From positions 153,536-217,535 of the forward strand of contig JAEUJN010000043.1 of assembly GCA_016794595.1 (NCBI GenBank): a stretch of 64,000 nucleotides of DNA, in the 5' to 3' direction. Positions within the stretch are counted from its first letter, which is position 1, and the number at the start of each line of letters is the position of its first letter. This document shows, one piece after another, positions 44,648-59,802 of the stretch. Origin of the DNA: Kineosporiaceae bacterium. GTDB taxonomy: Bacteria > Actinomycetota > Actinomycetes > Actinomycetales > Kineosporiaceae. Both the position numbers and the translations under genes were made by a program. The notes below the pieces were generated by a model, which did not search any database, had not been told where the DNA came from, and saw only the letters and a list, made by a program, of their open reading frames with translations.

Positions 44648-44785
44648 TCAGGCGGAGAGCTCGGCGCGGCCCTTGCGGCGACGGGCAGCGAGGATGGCGC
44701 GGCCGGCGCGGGTGCGCATGCGCAGCCGGAAGCCGTGGGTCTTGGCCCGACGCCGGTTGTTCGGCTGGAAGGTCCGCTTGCTCAC
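44648..44785 (-). CDS. rpmH: 50S ribosomal protein bL34
   Basis: Translating the minus strand from GTG 44785 gives a 45-residue protein: it opens [18 protein letters not shown] and continues [21 protein letters not shown], the bL34 signature, ending ELSA. A GGAG ribosome-binding sequence lies eight bases upstream. It is the first gene of the rpmH-rnpA-yidD-yidC-jag-rsmG cluster and is divergent from dnaA. Confidence 0.96.
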   Translation of the reverse strand: MSKRTFQPNNRRRAKTHGFRLRMRTRAGRAILAARRRKGRAELSA

Positions 44786-45318
44786 AGGAATGACTCCAAC
44801 GCTCTACGACCGCCAGGTGCGGATGCTCTGATGTCGCTGAAGTGCGACGGACGCCAGGGAGAGCACCGGTCGTGCGACCGGCGTTCTCGAGACTCCTCAC
44901 GGTACGGTGCCCGGCGCAGCAGGGTCAATTCGGCCCACTCGCGGCCGACGGGGTGCGCTGCATCGGCCCCACCCCGCCTCAGCAGCACGTCAGAATGTGA
45001 CCCTGTGTAGACAGTCGTCAACTGAGAGTATGCTTCGGGACCGGACACCGCGAAGATCCCGAACAGGCTATGGTCCAGTGGTGCCAGCCTCGGGGAGCGC
45101 ACGACACGCCGTCCGATCTCGAGAAGTTGCGACTTCGGGCGACGAAGTGGGCCGAACCTGGGAGACTCGGGCCCTGTCCCGCCCCCCTACGGCCCGCAGG
45201 GGGACACAACGTGGGGGAGTTGCTCCGCCCGCTGGCAACGGACGGCCAACTCTCGTTCACAGGCTGTGGACAACTATGTGGACTGCTGTTGCCGTCCCCG
45301 AGCCAGGAGGGTGCCAGC
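44786..45318. promoter_or_regulatory. rpmH-dnaA divergent regulatory region
   Basis: A 533-base gap with promoters in both directions. For rpmH (minus) a TTGACG (45017-45022) and a CATTCT-like -10 (44992-44997) are 19 bases apart. For dnaA (plus) TATGCT at 45029 is a -10 candidate. One DnaA box, TGTGGACAA, lies at 45265-45273, 46 bases before the dnaA start, suggesting autoregulation. Confidence 0.55.
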
Positions 45319-46887
45319 GTGACCAACGGAGTTGACTTCGTCTCCGTCTGGCGTCGTGCGCTGGCTGCCCTGGACACCCTGGGGGTGAGTTCGCAAAACC
45401 GCGCCTTCGTTCGCCTCACCCGGCCGGTCGGACTGCTGGACGGCACCGCCCTGCTCGCAGCACCCAACGATCTGACCAAGGACGTGCTCGAGCACCGGAT
45501 GCGGGACGCGATCACAGGTGCCCTCGCCGCCGAACTCGGCCATCCCGTGCGCCTGGCCGTGACCGTCGACTCCTCGTTGAACGATCAGGAGTCGGACGCT
45601 CCCACGGATCAGCTGCCGGTGATCGGCGATCCGGCGTCCGCCAACGGGATGCTGACCCGCGACTCCCGCGGCTCCCACGGCACCGAGGTGGTCGACGTCC
45701 GCGAGGCCCTCACCCACGCCGGCCCGTCCGCGAACGGGGCCAGGCTCGGCCGGATCGACGAACCGGCGGGCGGACCGACCTACGACGGCTCACGTCCGGA
45801 GCTGTTGCGCACCGGGTCCGGACGCAGCGGCGCCCGGGTCGTGCCCGGGGAGCCCAGCCGGCTGAACCCCAAGTACACCTTCGAGAACTTCGTCCCCGGG
45901 TCGAGCAACCGGTTCGCGCACGCCGCCGCGGTCGCGGTGGCCGAGGCGCCCGCCAAGGCGTACAACCCGCTGTTCGTCTATGGCGAGTCGGGGCTGGGCA
46001 AGACCCACCTGTTGCACGCGATCGGGCACTACGCGACCAGCCTCTACCCCGGTGTCCGGGTGCGGTACGTGAACTCGGAGGAGTTCACCAACGACTTCAT
46101 CAACAGCATTCGCGACGACAAGGCGAGTTCGTTCCACCGCCGCTACCGAGACGTCGACGTCCTGCTGATCGACGACATCCAGTTCCTCCAGGGCAAGGTG
46201 CAGACCCAGGAGGAGTTCTTCCACACCTTCAACACCCTGCACAACGCGAACAAGCAGGTCGTGATCACCTCCGACCTGCCCCCCAAACAGTTGTCCGGCT
46301 TCGAGGAGCGCATGCGCAGCCGGTTCGAGTGGGGCCTGATCACCGACGTCCAGCCGCCCGACCTCGAGACCCGGATCGCCATCCTGCGCAAGAAGGCCAT
46401 CGGGGAGCGGCTCGAGGTTCGCGACGACGTCCTGGAGTACATCGCCAGCAAGATCTCGACGAACATCCGCGAACTCGAGGGCGCGCTCATCCGGGTGACG
46501 GCGTTCGCCAGTCTCAACCGGCAGCAGGTCGACCTGGCCCTGGCCGAGATCGTGCTCAAGGACCTGATCCCCGCCGACGACACCCCGGTGATCACGGCGG
46601 CGACCATCATGGCCCAGACCGCCGGCTACTTCGAGCTGACCATCGAGGACCTCTGCGGCTCCTCGCGCTCTCGCGTGCTGGTGAACGCCCGACAGATCGC
46701 CATGTACCTGTGTCGCGAACTGACCGATCTGTCGCTGCCCAAGATCGGGCAGCACTTCGGCGGTCGCGACCACACCACCGTCATCCACGCCGACCGCAAG
46801 ATCCGCCACCTGATGGCCGAGCGGCGCAAGACTTACACCGAGGTCACCGAGCTCACCAACCGGATTCGTCAGTCCGCGCGCTCCTGA
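45319..46887 (+). CDS. dnaA: chromosomal replication initiator DnaA
   Basis: This 522-residue AAA+ protein opens oriC. Domain I ([24 protein letters not shown]) is at the N-terminus, domain II is a variable Ser/Gly-rich linker to about residue 185, and domain III has Walker [17 protein letters not shown] and Walker [15 protein letters not shown] with [10 protein letters not shown]. Domain IV ends with [18 protein letters not shown], the DnaA-box binding helix-turn-helix. The GTG at 45319 follows AGGAGG by eight bases, which rejects a longer upstream frame. Confidence 0.97.
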   Translation: MTNGVDFVSVWRRALAALDTLGVSSQNRAFVRLTRPVGLLDGTALLAAPNDLTKDVLEHRMRDAITGALAAELGHPVRLAVTVDSSLNDQESDAPTDQLPVIGDPASANGMLTRDSRGSHGTEVVDVREALTHAGPSANGARLGRIDEPAGGPTYDGSRPELLRTGSGRSGARVVPGEPSRLNPKYTFENFVPGSSNRFAHAAAVAVAEAPAKAYNPLFVYGESGLGKTHLLHAIGHYATSLYPGVRVRYVNSEEFTNDFINSIRDDKASSFHRRYRDVDVLLIDDIQFLQGKVQTQEEFFHTFNTLHNANKQVVITSDLPPKQLSGFEERMRSRFEWGLITDVQPPDLETRIAILRKKAIGERLEVRDDVLEYIASKISTNIRELEGALIRVTAFASLNRQQVDLALAEIVLKDLIPADDTPVITAATIMAQTAGYFELTIEDLCGSSRSRVLVNARQIAMYLCRELTDLSLPKIGQHFGGRDHTTVIHADRKIRHLMAERRKTYTEVTELTNRIRQSARS

Positions 46888-47880
46888 GCTCCCCGGCGGG
46901 TGAGGTCTCCGACCGCCCGCGCAGTCCCCGGTGAAGTACGTGCCGTGCCGCGCCGTGCCGCGCTGCCGTGCCGCGCTGCCGAGCACTGTCCGTGACCGGC
47001 CTCCCGGGTCGTTGTCCACAGCCCCCAGGACCTGTCGCCGTCCCGGGCTCGACCCGGCGAACCACCGTGACACCCGGGACCACCAGCCGCCCTCGGTCGC
47101 AACCCGGTGGCTGTGTGTGAACGATCACGCCCATCCGAGTCGACAACCAGGGGCAATTCGACGTTCTGCCCCGGAACCACCGCCCAGTGGCCCGCCATTC
47201 TGACTCTTCGTGATCAGTCCCAACCAGACACCATTTCGTGCACAGTTTGGGGACAACCCTGTGGATTCAACCGGACTCACCCATAACGGTGCGTACACCC
47301 ACCCTGCTGCCATCGGGCCGGCGCCGAGCGGCTCCCCCCGAACCACCCCCGCGAACCACCCCCGCGCACCACCCCCGGGGAGCCACCCCCTGTGGACACC
47401 CGGTGGACGCCGTGGTGACCATCCCCCGGCGGCTGTGGAACACCCCGACGCGCGTGTGCATCCGGCAGAGCTCACGTGGTGACGGTCCCCGCGGTCCTCG
47501 GCCGCCGTCCACGGCCCCGCCTGCGGTGTCCACCTCTCGTCGACACCGCGATCCGCGGCCCCACCAGCACCGACGACCACTTACCCACAGCATCCACATC
47601 CCCTACGACAAACCCGAGAGATATCCGATAGAGGGAAGGTGCCCGCCCACACCTGGGTGCCGACCCGGCCGAGCGCGACCCGGTTCGTCGTCTCCGGTCC
47701 GGGCACACGCCGCTCGGCTTCACCTGATCCTCTCCACTCGCGTACTGTCGTTCGCGCCGGCCCCTCGGGCGCTGCCACCGCGCAGCCCCACTTCCCCAGG
47801 CCGCGGCAATCGAGCCATCCCGGCATCGGAACCGGTCGTGAGCCCCACGCATCGCGCCCGGCGCAGAAAGGCAGGAGATC
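46888..47880. other. origin of replication, oriC
   Basis: The 993-base dnaA-dnaN gap has no gene and a set of DnaA boxes: TTGTCCACA at 47012 (match to the actinobacterial form), TGGGGACAA at 47248, TGTGGATTC at 47260, TGTGGACAC at 47391, TGTGGAACA at 47434, TTACCCACA at 47581 and GCATCCACA at 47590 (one or two mismatches each). The least GC-rich part, 47600-47640 with GAGATATCCGATAG, is the candidate unwinding element, next to the last boxes. A GC-rich run of CGTGCCGCG-type repeats lies at 46938-46983. Confidence 0.88.
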
Positions 47881-48999
47881 GTGAAGTTCCGGGTCGAGCG
47901 TGACGTTCTGGCCGAGGCGGTCACCTGGGTGGCCCGTGCGCTGCCGAGCAATCCCCCGGTCCCGGTCCTGGCGGGACTGCTGCTCGAGGCGTCCCCGGAC
48001 GGCATCCTGCGCCTGAGCAGCTTCGACTACGAGGTCTCGGCTCGGATCGAGGTCGCGGCCGACGTCGCCGACCCCGGCACCGTGCTCGTCTCCGGCCGGT
48101 TGCTGGCCGACATCTCGCGCTCGCTGCCGACCTGGCCGGTGGACGTCGCCACGGACGGCTCGCGGGTCGAGCTGACCTGCGGGGCGAGCCGCTTCACCCT
48201 GTTGACGATGCCGGTGGACGACTACCCGAGCCTGCCCGCGATGCCGGACGCCGCCGGCGTCATCGCCGGCCACGACCTCACCCAGGCCGTCAGCCAGGTG
48301 ACCGTCGCGGCCAGCCGGGACGACACCCGGCCGGTGCTCACCGGCGTCCAGGCCCAGATCGACGGCGAGAAGCTCACCCTGATGGCCACCGACCGCTACC
48401 GGCTGGCGGTGCGCACCCTGCCCTGGCGTCCGGCCACCCCCGGCATGCAGGCGACCGCCCTGGTGCGGGCCCGCACACTGTCCGAGGTGTCCAAGGCGCT
48501 CGGCGCGATCGGCGACGTCACGGTCGCCCTGCCCGCGGACGGCGCGGGCGAGCTGATCGGTTTCGAGGCCGGCGGACGGCGCACCACGTCGCTGCTGATG
48601 GACGGCGAGTACCCCCAGGTGCTCGGGCTGTTCCCGAGCGAGCACCTGGGCTCGGCGGAGGTCTCGACGTCCGCCCTGGCCGAGGCCGCCCGCCGGGTCT
48701 CGCTGGTCGCCGGCCGGCACGCCGCCGTCCGGCTGCGCTTCGGTGACGGCGCGATCGTGCTCGAGGCCGGTCAGGGCGAGGACGCCCAGGCCTCGGAGGC
48801 GGTCGAGGCGGCACTGTCGGGCGACGAGGTGGTACTGGCGTTCAACCCGCAGTACCTGCTCGAGGGCCTGTCGGGCGTGGCCGGTGAGGTGACCAGGCTG
48901 ACGTTCACCCAACCCACCAAGCCGGTGGTGATCTCCTCGGCCGGGGAGCACGAGGCGACGTTCCGCTACTTGGTGCTCCCGGTCCGGCTGAACAGCTGA
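47881..48999 (+). CDS. dnaN: DNA polymerase III beta sliding clamp
   Basis: This 372-residue clamp encircles DNA and tethers the polymerase. It begins MKFRVERDVLAEAVTWVARALPSNP-like with GTG and shows three repeated clamp folds, including LLTMPVDDYPSLPAMPD, GVQAQIDGEKLTLMATDRYRLAVR and the C-terminal TKPVVISSAGEHEATFRYLVLPVRL. AGGAG precedes the start. It lies directly downstream of oriC, with gnd and recF following. Confidence 0.96.
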   Translation: MKFRVERDVLAEAVTWVARALPSNPPVPVLAGLLLEASPDGILRLSSFDYEVSARIEVAADVADPGTVLVSGRLLADISRSLPTWPVDVATDGSRVELTCGASRFTLLTMPVDDYPSLPAMPDAAGVIAGHDLTQAVSQVTVAASRDDTRPVLTGVQAQIDGEKLTLMATDRYRLAVRTLPWRPATPGMQATALVRARTLSEVSKALGAIGDVTVALPADGAGELIGFEAGGRRTTSLLMDGEYPQVLGLFPSEHLGSAEVSTSALAEAARRVSLVAGRHAAVRLRFGDGAIVLEAGQGEDAQASEAVEAALSGDEVVLAFNPQYLLEGLSGVAGEVTRLTFTQPTKPVVISSAGEHEATFRYLVLPVRLNS

Positions 49000-49117
49000 G
49001 GCGCGCCGAGTATCCCCCCGGGGCCGGTCGGGGCACGATCGGCTCAGCGCGCCGGCTCGCGCCCCCGACCCTGGGGGCCTCGACCGCCGTCGCCACGTCT
49101 CGAGAGAGGGCACGATC

Positions 49118-50044
49118 GTGCACATCGGTCTGGTCGGGCTGGGCAAGATGGGTGGCAACATGCGCGAGCGGCTCCGCCGCGCGGGCATCGAGGTCACCGG
49201 GTTCGACATGAACCCCGACCTGCGCGATGTCGACTCGCTCGAGGCGCTGGCCGCGGCACTGCCCGCCCCGCGGATCGTGTGGATCATGGTGCCGCACGGC
49301 CGGCCGACGACGGACACCGTGGCCGCGCTGGCCGAGCGGCTCTCGCCGGGCGACCTGGTGATCGAGGGCGGCAACTCCCGCTTCACCGATGACACCGTCA
49401 ACGCCGCCACCCTGGCCGCCCGCGGGATCGACTACCTGGATTGCGGGGTCTCCGGCGGGGTCTGGGGCCTCGAGAACGGCTACGGCCTGATGGTCGGTGG
49501 GGACGCCGCCGCGGTCGAGCGGGCCATGCCGGTCTTCGACGCCCTGCGCCCCGAGGGCCCGCGCGAGGAGGGGTTCGTGCACGCCGGCGCGGTCGGCGCC
49601 GGGCACTACGCGAAGATGGTGCACAACGGCATCGAGTACGGCCTGATGCAGGCCTACGCCGAGGGCTACGAACTGCTGGCCGCCAAGGACATCGTCACCG
49701 ACGTGCACGGCTGCTTCCAGGCCTGGACCCGCGGCACCGTCGTCCGGTCCTGGCTGCTCGACCTGCTGGTCAAGGCGCTGGACGGCGACCAGGACCTGGC
49801 CGCGATCAAGGGGTATGTCAACGATTCCGGCGAGGGCCGCTGGACCGTCGAGGAGGCGATCGCGAACGCCGTCCCGATGCCGGTGATCTCGGCGGCGCTG
49901 TTCGCCCGGTTCGCCTCCCGCCAGGAGGACTCGCCGGCGATGAAGGCGGTCGCCGCGCTGCGCAACCAGTTCGGCGGGCACGCGATCACCACGGCCGGGC
50001 CGACCTCCGGCGCCGGCGAGGTCCGGCACCCCCAGCACCCGTAG
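49118..50044 (+). CDS. gnd: 6-phosphogluconate dehydrogenase, decarboxylating, short (NAD-type) form
   Basis: This 308-residue enzyme oxidises 6-phosphogluconate to ribulose 5-phosphate. It has the N-terminal motif [49 protein letters not shown] (substrate loop) and [23 protein letters not shown] with catalytic Lys and His-Asn-Gly. The acidic residue after the second strand (FDMNP) and the roughly 300-residue length fit the NAD-preferring short form. The location between dnaN and recF is standard for actinobacteria. Confidence 0.94.
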   Translation: MHIGLVGLGKMGGNMRERLRRAGIEVTGFDMNPDLRDVDSLEALAAALPAPRIVWIMVPHGRPTTDTVAALAERLSPGDLVIEGGNSRFTDDTVNAATLAARGIDYLDCGVSGGVWGLENGYGLMVGGDAAAVERAMPVFDALRPEGPREEGFVHAGAVGAGHYAKMVHNGIEYGLMQAYAEGYELLAAKDIVTDVHGCFQAWTRGTVVRSWLLDLLVKALDGDQDLAAIKGYVNDSGEGRWTVEEAIANAVPMPVISAALFARFASRQEDSPAMKAVAALRNQFGGHAITTAGPTSGAGEVRHPQHP

Positions 50045-50126
50045 CACCCGCAGCTGTCGGAGCGGTCGGAGCGGTCGACTCCCCCGGTCGGTCCGCGGCG
50101 GACCCCCGGGCGCGACAAGATGGGGT

Positions 50127-51323
50127 GTGCACGTCACCCACCTCTCGCTGAGCGACTTCCGCTCCTACGCCGCGGTCGAGCTGCCGCTCGAGGGCGGGGT
50201 GAGCGCCCTGATCGGGCCCAACGGGCAGGGCAAGACCAATCTGGTCGAGGCGATCGGGTACGTGGCCTCGCTGTCCAGCCACCGGGTGCCGGCCGACGCG
50301 CCGCTGGTGCGGATCGGTGCCCCGCGGGCGGTGATCCGCACGGCGATCGCCAAGGCCGGGCGGGACAGCCTGGTCGAACTCGAGATCACCCCGGGGGCGG
50401 CGAACCGGGCCCGGGTCAACCGCGCCCCGGTGCCCCGGCCGCGCGAGGTGCTCGGCATGTTGCGCACGGTGCTGTTCGCGCCCGAGGACCTGGGCCTGGT
50501 CAAGGGCGATCCGGACGGCAGGCGCCGGTTCACCGATGACCTGCTGGTCGCTCGTGCCCCCCGGTTCGCCGGGGTGCGCGCGGAGGTGGAGCGGGTGCTC
50601 AAGCAGCGCAACGCCCTGCTCAAGTCGGCCGGGGCCTCGATCCGCTCGGGCCGCGGGGACGTGCGCACCCTGGACGTGTGGGATTCCCACCTGGCCACCG
50701 CCGGTGCGGAGCTGCTCGCCGGCCGGCTTCACCTGGTGCACCTGTTGCAGCCGCTGGTCCGGCAGGCCTACCGCGAGGTCTCCGGCGGGCAGGGCGAGGC
50801 CCGGATCGACTACCGCTCCAGCCTGGGTGAGGACATCACGGTCGACACCCCCCCGGCCGAGCGCAGCCGGGACCTGCTCGCCGCCCGGATGCTCGAGGCG
50901 CTGGCCAGGGTGCGGCCGAGGGAACTCGAGCGGGGGGTCAGCCTGGTCGGCCCGCACCGGGACGACCTGGTGCTGCAGCTCGACTTCGGCGGCACCCAGC
51001 CCTCCCCCGGTGGGTCGGGCGCGCTGGTCCCGGCCAAGGGGTACGCCAGCCACGGGGAGTCCTGGTCGTACGCGCTCGCCCTGCGCCTGGCGTCCTATGA
51101 GTTGTTGCGCGCCGACACCAGCGGGGACGGCGACGGCGAGCCGGTACTGATCCTGGACGACGTGTTCGCCGAGCTGGACACCGGACGCCGCCGGCGGCTG
51201 GCCGAGCTGGTGGCCGGCGCCGAGCAGGTGCTGATCACCGCGGCGGTGCCGGACGACGTCCCGCAGCTGCTCGAGGGCGCACGGATCGACGTGATGGGCG
51301 GGGAGGTGCGCCGTGTCCGGTGA
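50127..51323 (+). CDS. recF: DNA replication and repair protein RecF
   Basis: This 398-residue SMC-like ATPase helps load RecA at gaps. It starts with GTG and reads [20 protein letters not shown]. Walker A is [16 protein letters not shown], the signature region is [17 protein letters not shown] with [18 protein letters not shown], and the Walker B is [13 protein letters not shown]. It ends 11 bases inside the following dciA gene, so the two are coupled. Confidence 0.95.
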   Translation: MHVTHLSLSDFRSYAAVELPLEGGVSALIGPNGQGKTNLVEAIGYVASLSSHRVPADAPLVRIGAPRAVIRTAIAKAGRDSLVELEITPGAANRARVNRAPVPRPREVLGMLRTVLFAPEDLGLVKGDPDGRRRFTDDLLVARAPRFAGVRAEVERVLKQRNALLKSAGASIRSGRGDVRTLDVWDSHLATAGAELLAGRLHLVHLLQPLVRQAYREVSGGQGEARIDYRSSLGEDITVDTPPAERSRDLLAARMLEALARVRPRELERGVSLVGPHRDDLVLQLDFGGTQPSPGGSGALVPAKGYASHGESWSYALALRLASYELLRADTSGDGDGEPVLILDDVFAELDTGRRRRLAELVAGAEQVLITAAVPDDVPQLLEGARIDVMGGEVRRVR

Positions 51324-51957
51324 CCGCTCGTCCGGCCAGTCCGACCACCCGTCCGAGCGCCCGACCGAGCGTCAGGCCGAGCGCCCGGCCGAGCGCCCGT
51401 CGGCGTCCGGCCGGAACAGCCCCGAGCACACCCTCGAGGACGACCCGGTCGCCCTGGCCCTGAACCGGGTGCGGGCCGCGGCCCGGGCCAAGGGGCTGCG
51501 CCCCGGGTCACCGGCGGCCCCGGCGGGGTCGGCGGCCGCGCGCCGGGCCGCCGCGCGCCGGGCGGCCGAGACCCCCCGCTCGGGGGCCCACCCCGACGGT
51601 CGTGACCCGCAGCTGCTGGGGTCGGGGATCGACCGGCTGGTCACCGACCGGGGGTGGCAGGCGCCGGTGGCGGTCGGCGGGGTGATCGGGCGCTGGGAGG
51701 CGGTGGTGGGGGCGGAGATCGCCGCGCACTGCCGTCCGGAGACCTTCCGGGACGGCGTGCTGAGCGTGCGCGCGGAGTCGACCACCTGGGCGACCCAGCT
51801 CAAGCTGCTGGTGCCCACCATCCTGAGCCGGCTGAGCGAGGAGGTCGGCGAGGGCGTCGTGGAGCGGGTCGTGGTGCAGGGGCCGAACGCGCCGTCCTGG
51901 CGGCGGGGTCCGTGGACGGCGTCGGGCGGCCTCGGGCCGCGGGACACCTACGGCTGA
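51313..51957 (+). CDS. dciA: DciA-type replicative helicase loader (DUF721)
   Basis: This 214-residue protein has a charged, repetitive N-terminus ([15 protein letters not shown]). A basic stretch follows, then the DUF721 domain at about residues 100-190: [37 protein letters not shown] and [19 protein letters not shown]. DciA proteins load the replicative helicase in bacteria lacking DnaC. It begins inside recF and is the last gene of the dnaN-gnd-recF-dciA run before an unusual channel gene. Confidence 0.9.
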   Translation: MSGDRSSGQSDHPSERPTERQAERPAERPSASGRNSPEHTLEDDPVALALNRVRAAARAKGLRPGSPAAPAGSAAARRAAARRAAETPRSGAHPDGRDPQLLGSGIDRLVTDRGWQAPVAVGGVIGRWEAVVGAEIAAHCRPETFRDGVLSVRAESTTWATQLKLLVPTILSRLSEEVGEGVVERVVVQGPNAPSWRRGPWTASGGLGPRDTYG

Positions 51958-51979
51958 GGTCAGCCACTGCGAGCGGTCG

Positions 51980-52017
51980 ATCCCGAAGCCCATCCCGAAG
52001 CCCCCATCCCGAAGCCC
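51980..52017. repeat. three 12-bp tandem repeats upstream of the channel gene
   Basis: ATCCCGAAGCCC occurs at 51980, 51992 and 52006; two extra C bases precede the third copy. It lies in the 142-base leader between dciA and the RCK channel gene. No role is evident. Confidence 0.7.
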
Positions 52018-52099
52018 ATGGTCCTGAGCGCCGACCGGCCGGCCGGCCGGATGATCGCAGGAGGTCCCCGGGCAACGCGCCTCCACAAGGGGGTGGGCG

Positions 52100-53830
52100 A
52101 TGCTGGCAGCAGAGCTGGTGGGGCACATCGTCGTGTTCGGGATCCGGGGTGTCGCCCGCCGCGTCGTCCGGCAGCTGTCGACCACCGGACACCGGATCGT
52201 GGTGGTCGCCCCCGGCGCCACGCAGGTGGAGCGCGACGAGCTCGAGCGGTGGGACGTCGACTACCTCGCCGGGTCGGCCCAGAGCGTGGACACCCTGCGC
52301 GCTGCCCGGGTCTGCGAGGCCCTGGCGGTGATGTGCGTGACCCCGGACGACCTGATCAACATCGAGGTCGCCCTGCTGGTCCGTGAGATGTCCACCCAGG
52401 TGCGGGTCGTCGTCCAGATGGGCAACGCCTCGGTGGCCCAGGCGCTGCGCCCGCTGGTCATGCCGGGTGCGGTCTACGACGCGGCCGAGCTGGCCACGAC
52501 CTCGATCGTCGAGGCGGCGCTGGGCCGGACCACTCACCGGGTTGCCCTGGGGGGCCAGGACTTCCTGGTGTCCTCCTTCGTCAGTAGCGGCCACGGCACG
52601 TTCCGTTCGCTGTGGGGCGACATGACCCCGGTGGCGGCCGCGCGCGCCGGGGGTGGCCCGATCGTCTCCTGCCCCAGCCGCGACCTGCCCGTGGCCGTGG
52701 GTGACCGGGTGACCATGATGGGGACCCCCGAGGAGTTCGCGGCGATCGGCGTGCACCCGGTGCCCGAGGCCGCCACCCGCCCGAACCGGCCGTGGCGGCG
52801 GCGGGCGCGTGAGGCGCTGGCGGCGGTCAACCACCTGCTCGACCGGCCCTTCCGGGTGACCTTCGCCGTCCTGGCGGTGTTGGGCGTGATCTCGGTCGCG
52901 GTGCTCATGGGCCACTACCGCGAGCCGGACGGCACGACGATGACCCTGCTGGACGCCGTCTACTTCACCGCCGAGACCATCGCGACCGTCGGATTCGGGG
53001 ACTTCTACTTCCGCGATCAGACCCCGGGACTGCGCATCTGGGCGATCGTCATCACCCTGCTGGGCGCCACCCTGATCACGATCGTCACCGCGCTGCTGAC
53101 CAACACCCTGGTGACCCGCAGCCTGGCCCAGTCGCTGGGCCGGCAGAGGGTGACCGGCATGCGCGGGCACATCGTGGTGGTCGGGCTGGGCCAGGTCGGC
53201 AGCCGGGTTGCCCTGCAACTGCACGAGTCCGGGTACGAGGTGGCCGTGATCGACGGCGGGCAGGGCCGGCGGTTCACCCCGCGGATGCAGGCGGTCGGGT
53301 TGCCGGTCCTGATCGGCGACCCGACCCTGCGCGAGACGCAGCTGGCGGCAGGTGTGCACCGGGCCGCCGGGCTGGCGGTGCTCACCGACGACGACCTGAC
53401 CAACATCGAGATCGGCCTGGCCGTGCGCGGTCTGGTGGGTGAGCGCCGGTTCCCGATCGTGATGCGCATCTTCGGGAGGGATCTCGCCCGGGTGTTGGCC
53501 GCGGTGTCGGACACCTGGAAGCCGCGCTCGATCGCCGAACTGGCCGCGCCGTGGTTCATCGGGGCGGCTCTGGGCATGGAGGTGGTGGGGACCTTCTACG
53601 TCGGGTCCTCCCCCTACATGGCCGCCCGGTTGCACATCCGGCGCGGCTCCGGGTTCGACGGCCTCCTGGTGGACGACTTCCGGGTGCACACCCGGGTGGC
53701 CGCGATCCAGCGGGCCGACGGCGGCCCGCTGGAGTTCCCGCCAGGGCGCCAGGCCCGGTTGAACGCCGGGGATGTGGCCTATGTGGTGGGCCACTACGAG
53801 GACCTGTTCGAGGTGCTCGCCCACGGGTGA
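52100..53830 (+). CDS. two-TM potassium channel with duplicated RCK (TrkA-N) domains
   Basis: This 576-residue protein has an N-terminal RCK/TrkA-N domain (GHIVVFGIRGVARRVVRQL). A central pore of two helices (VTFAVLAVLGVISVAVLM and IVITLLGATLITIVTALLT) surrounds a selectivity filter ATVGFGDF near residue 296. A second RCK-N domain (GHIVVVGLGQVGSRVALQL with acidic VIDGG) and an RCK-C domain follow. It should be a ligand-gated potassium channel; the duplicated RCK may replace subunits normally made separately. An AAGGGGGTG sequence precedes the ATG. Its place between dciA and gyrB is not part of the usual origin order, so it was probably inserted. Confidence 0.85.
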   Translation: MLAAELVGHIVVFGIRGVARRVVRQLSTTGHRIVVVAPGATQVERDELERWDVDYLAGSAQSVDTLRAARVCEALAVMCVTPDDLINIEVALLVREMSTQVRVVVQMGNASVAQALRPLVMPGAVYDAAELATTSIVEAALGRTTHRVALGGQDFLVSSFVSSGHGTFRSLWGDMTPVAAARAGGGPIVSCPSRDLPVAVGDRVTMMGTPEEFAAIGVHPVPEAATRPNRPWRRRAREALAAVNHLLDRPFRVTFAVLAVLGVISVAVLMGHYREPDGTTMTLLDAVYFTAETIATVGFGDFYFRDQTPGLRIWAIVITLLGATLITIVTALLTNTLVTRSLAQSLGRQRVTGMRGHIVVVGLGQVGSRVALQLHESGYEVAVIDGGQGRRFTPRMQAVGLPVLIGDPTLRETQLAAGVHRAAGLAVLTDDDLTNIEIGLAVRGLVGERRFPIVMRIFGRDLARVLAAVSDTWKPRSIAELAAPWFIGAALGMEVVGTFYVGSSPYMAARLHIRRGSGFDGLLVDDFRVHTRVAAIQRADGGPLEFPPGRQARLNAGDVAYVVGHYEDLFEVLAHG

Positions 53831-56224
<2,394 letters not shown>

Positions 56225-56300
56225 GAGCGGCGACGATCAAGCGAGGAACGAGCGCTGAGGAGCGCGACAGACAAGCACTGAGCGGCGACGAGGAATCGAT

Positions 56301-56316
56301 CGTTTCCCGTGAAACA
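56301..56316. promoter_or_regulatory. weak parS-like site between gyrB and gyrA
   Basis: CGTTTCCCGTGAAACA matches the parS consensus at 14 of 16 positions, but one mismatch is in the central core (CCCGTG instead of CACGTG), so ParB binding is doubtful. Confidence 0.4.
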
Positions 56317-56357
56317 CCGCGCCGTGTCACATCACAGGTACGAGTAGAGGAACCCTC

Positions 56358-59000
<2,643 letters not shown>

Positions 59001-59034
59001 TCTCCGGCGTCGGTCGAGGTCAGGGGGTGGCCAG

Positions 59035-59562
59035 GTGACGCCGGTGCTGGACGACGTGTCGTGGCTGCTCGACCGGGCCGCGACCTACCTGCAGACCCGG
59101 GGCGAGCCGCGCGCGGCGCGCCCCCTCTTCGAGCGGGCGCACCGGTCGTACCGGGACCGGCTGGGTGAGGACCACCCGGACACCCTGGGCTCGGCGGGCA
59201 ACCTCGCCATCGGCCTGCGCGCGGTGGGGGAGGTGGCCGCGGCCCGGGACCTGGACCAGGACACCCTCACCCGGCGGCGGCGGGTGCTGGGTGAGGACCA
59301 CCCGGACACCCTGACCTCGGCGAACAACCTCGCCGTCGCCCTGCGCGCGGTGGGGGAGGTGGCCGCGGCCCGGGACCTGAACCAGGACACCCTGGCCCGC
59401 AAGCGGCGGGTGCTGGGTGAGGACCACCCGGACACCCTGACCTCGGCGAACAACCTCGCCGACGACCTCGACGCCCTCGGCGAGCACGAGCAGGCCGAGC
59501 AGTGGCGGGCCTGGGCCACCGAACGCCAGGCCGACCGCGACGCCCGGGACGCCCGACCCTGA
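59035..59562 (+). CDS. short TPR-repeat protein, kinesin-light-chain type
   Basis: This 175-residue protein consists of about three 42-residue TPR units with the recurring LGEDHPDTL and SANNLA motifs, ending with a helix EHEQAEQWRAWATERQADRD. The units are nearly identical in DNA (period about 126 bases). Such arrays are usually the C-terminal part of large NB-ARC-type regulators; no such domain is present here, so this may be a stand-alone adaptor or a fragment. The GTG at 59035 lies 34 bases after gyrA and follows GGGGGTGG. Function unknown. Confidence 0.72.
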   Translation: MTPVLDDVSWLLDRAATYLQTRGEPRAARPLFERAHRSYRDRLGEDHPDTLGSAGNLAIGLRAVGEVAAARDLDQDTLTRRRRVLGEDHPDTLTSANNLAVALRAVGEVAAARDLNQDTLARKRRVLGEDHPDTLTSANNLADDLDALGEHEQAEQWRAWATERQADRDARDARP

Positions 59563-59802
59563 CCCCGTCCATGATCTCGCCGAGCGCTCGGGATCCGGCG
59601 CCCGGCCGAGGCCTCGCTCGATCGATCGGATGACTCGCGCCGCCGTCCTGAATCCGAGGGCCCCTGCCGCTGGGGAGGGCGGTCGTCACCGGATAGCATC
59701 TGGTCAGTCACAAGGCGCATGGCCCGCTGACCTCGGTGATCAGCGACGACGGGGGCTCGGAGTGCCGTACCGTCGAAGGTGTCAGCGTCGCGGAGGTGAG
59801 CG

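Noticed and set aside
46938..46983. GC-rich CGTGCCGCG repeats as a possible regulatory iteron array
   Set aside because: Irregular units and no match to DnaA boxes; simple-sequence slippage is enough.
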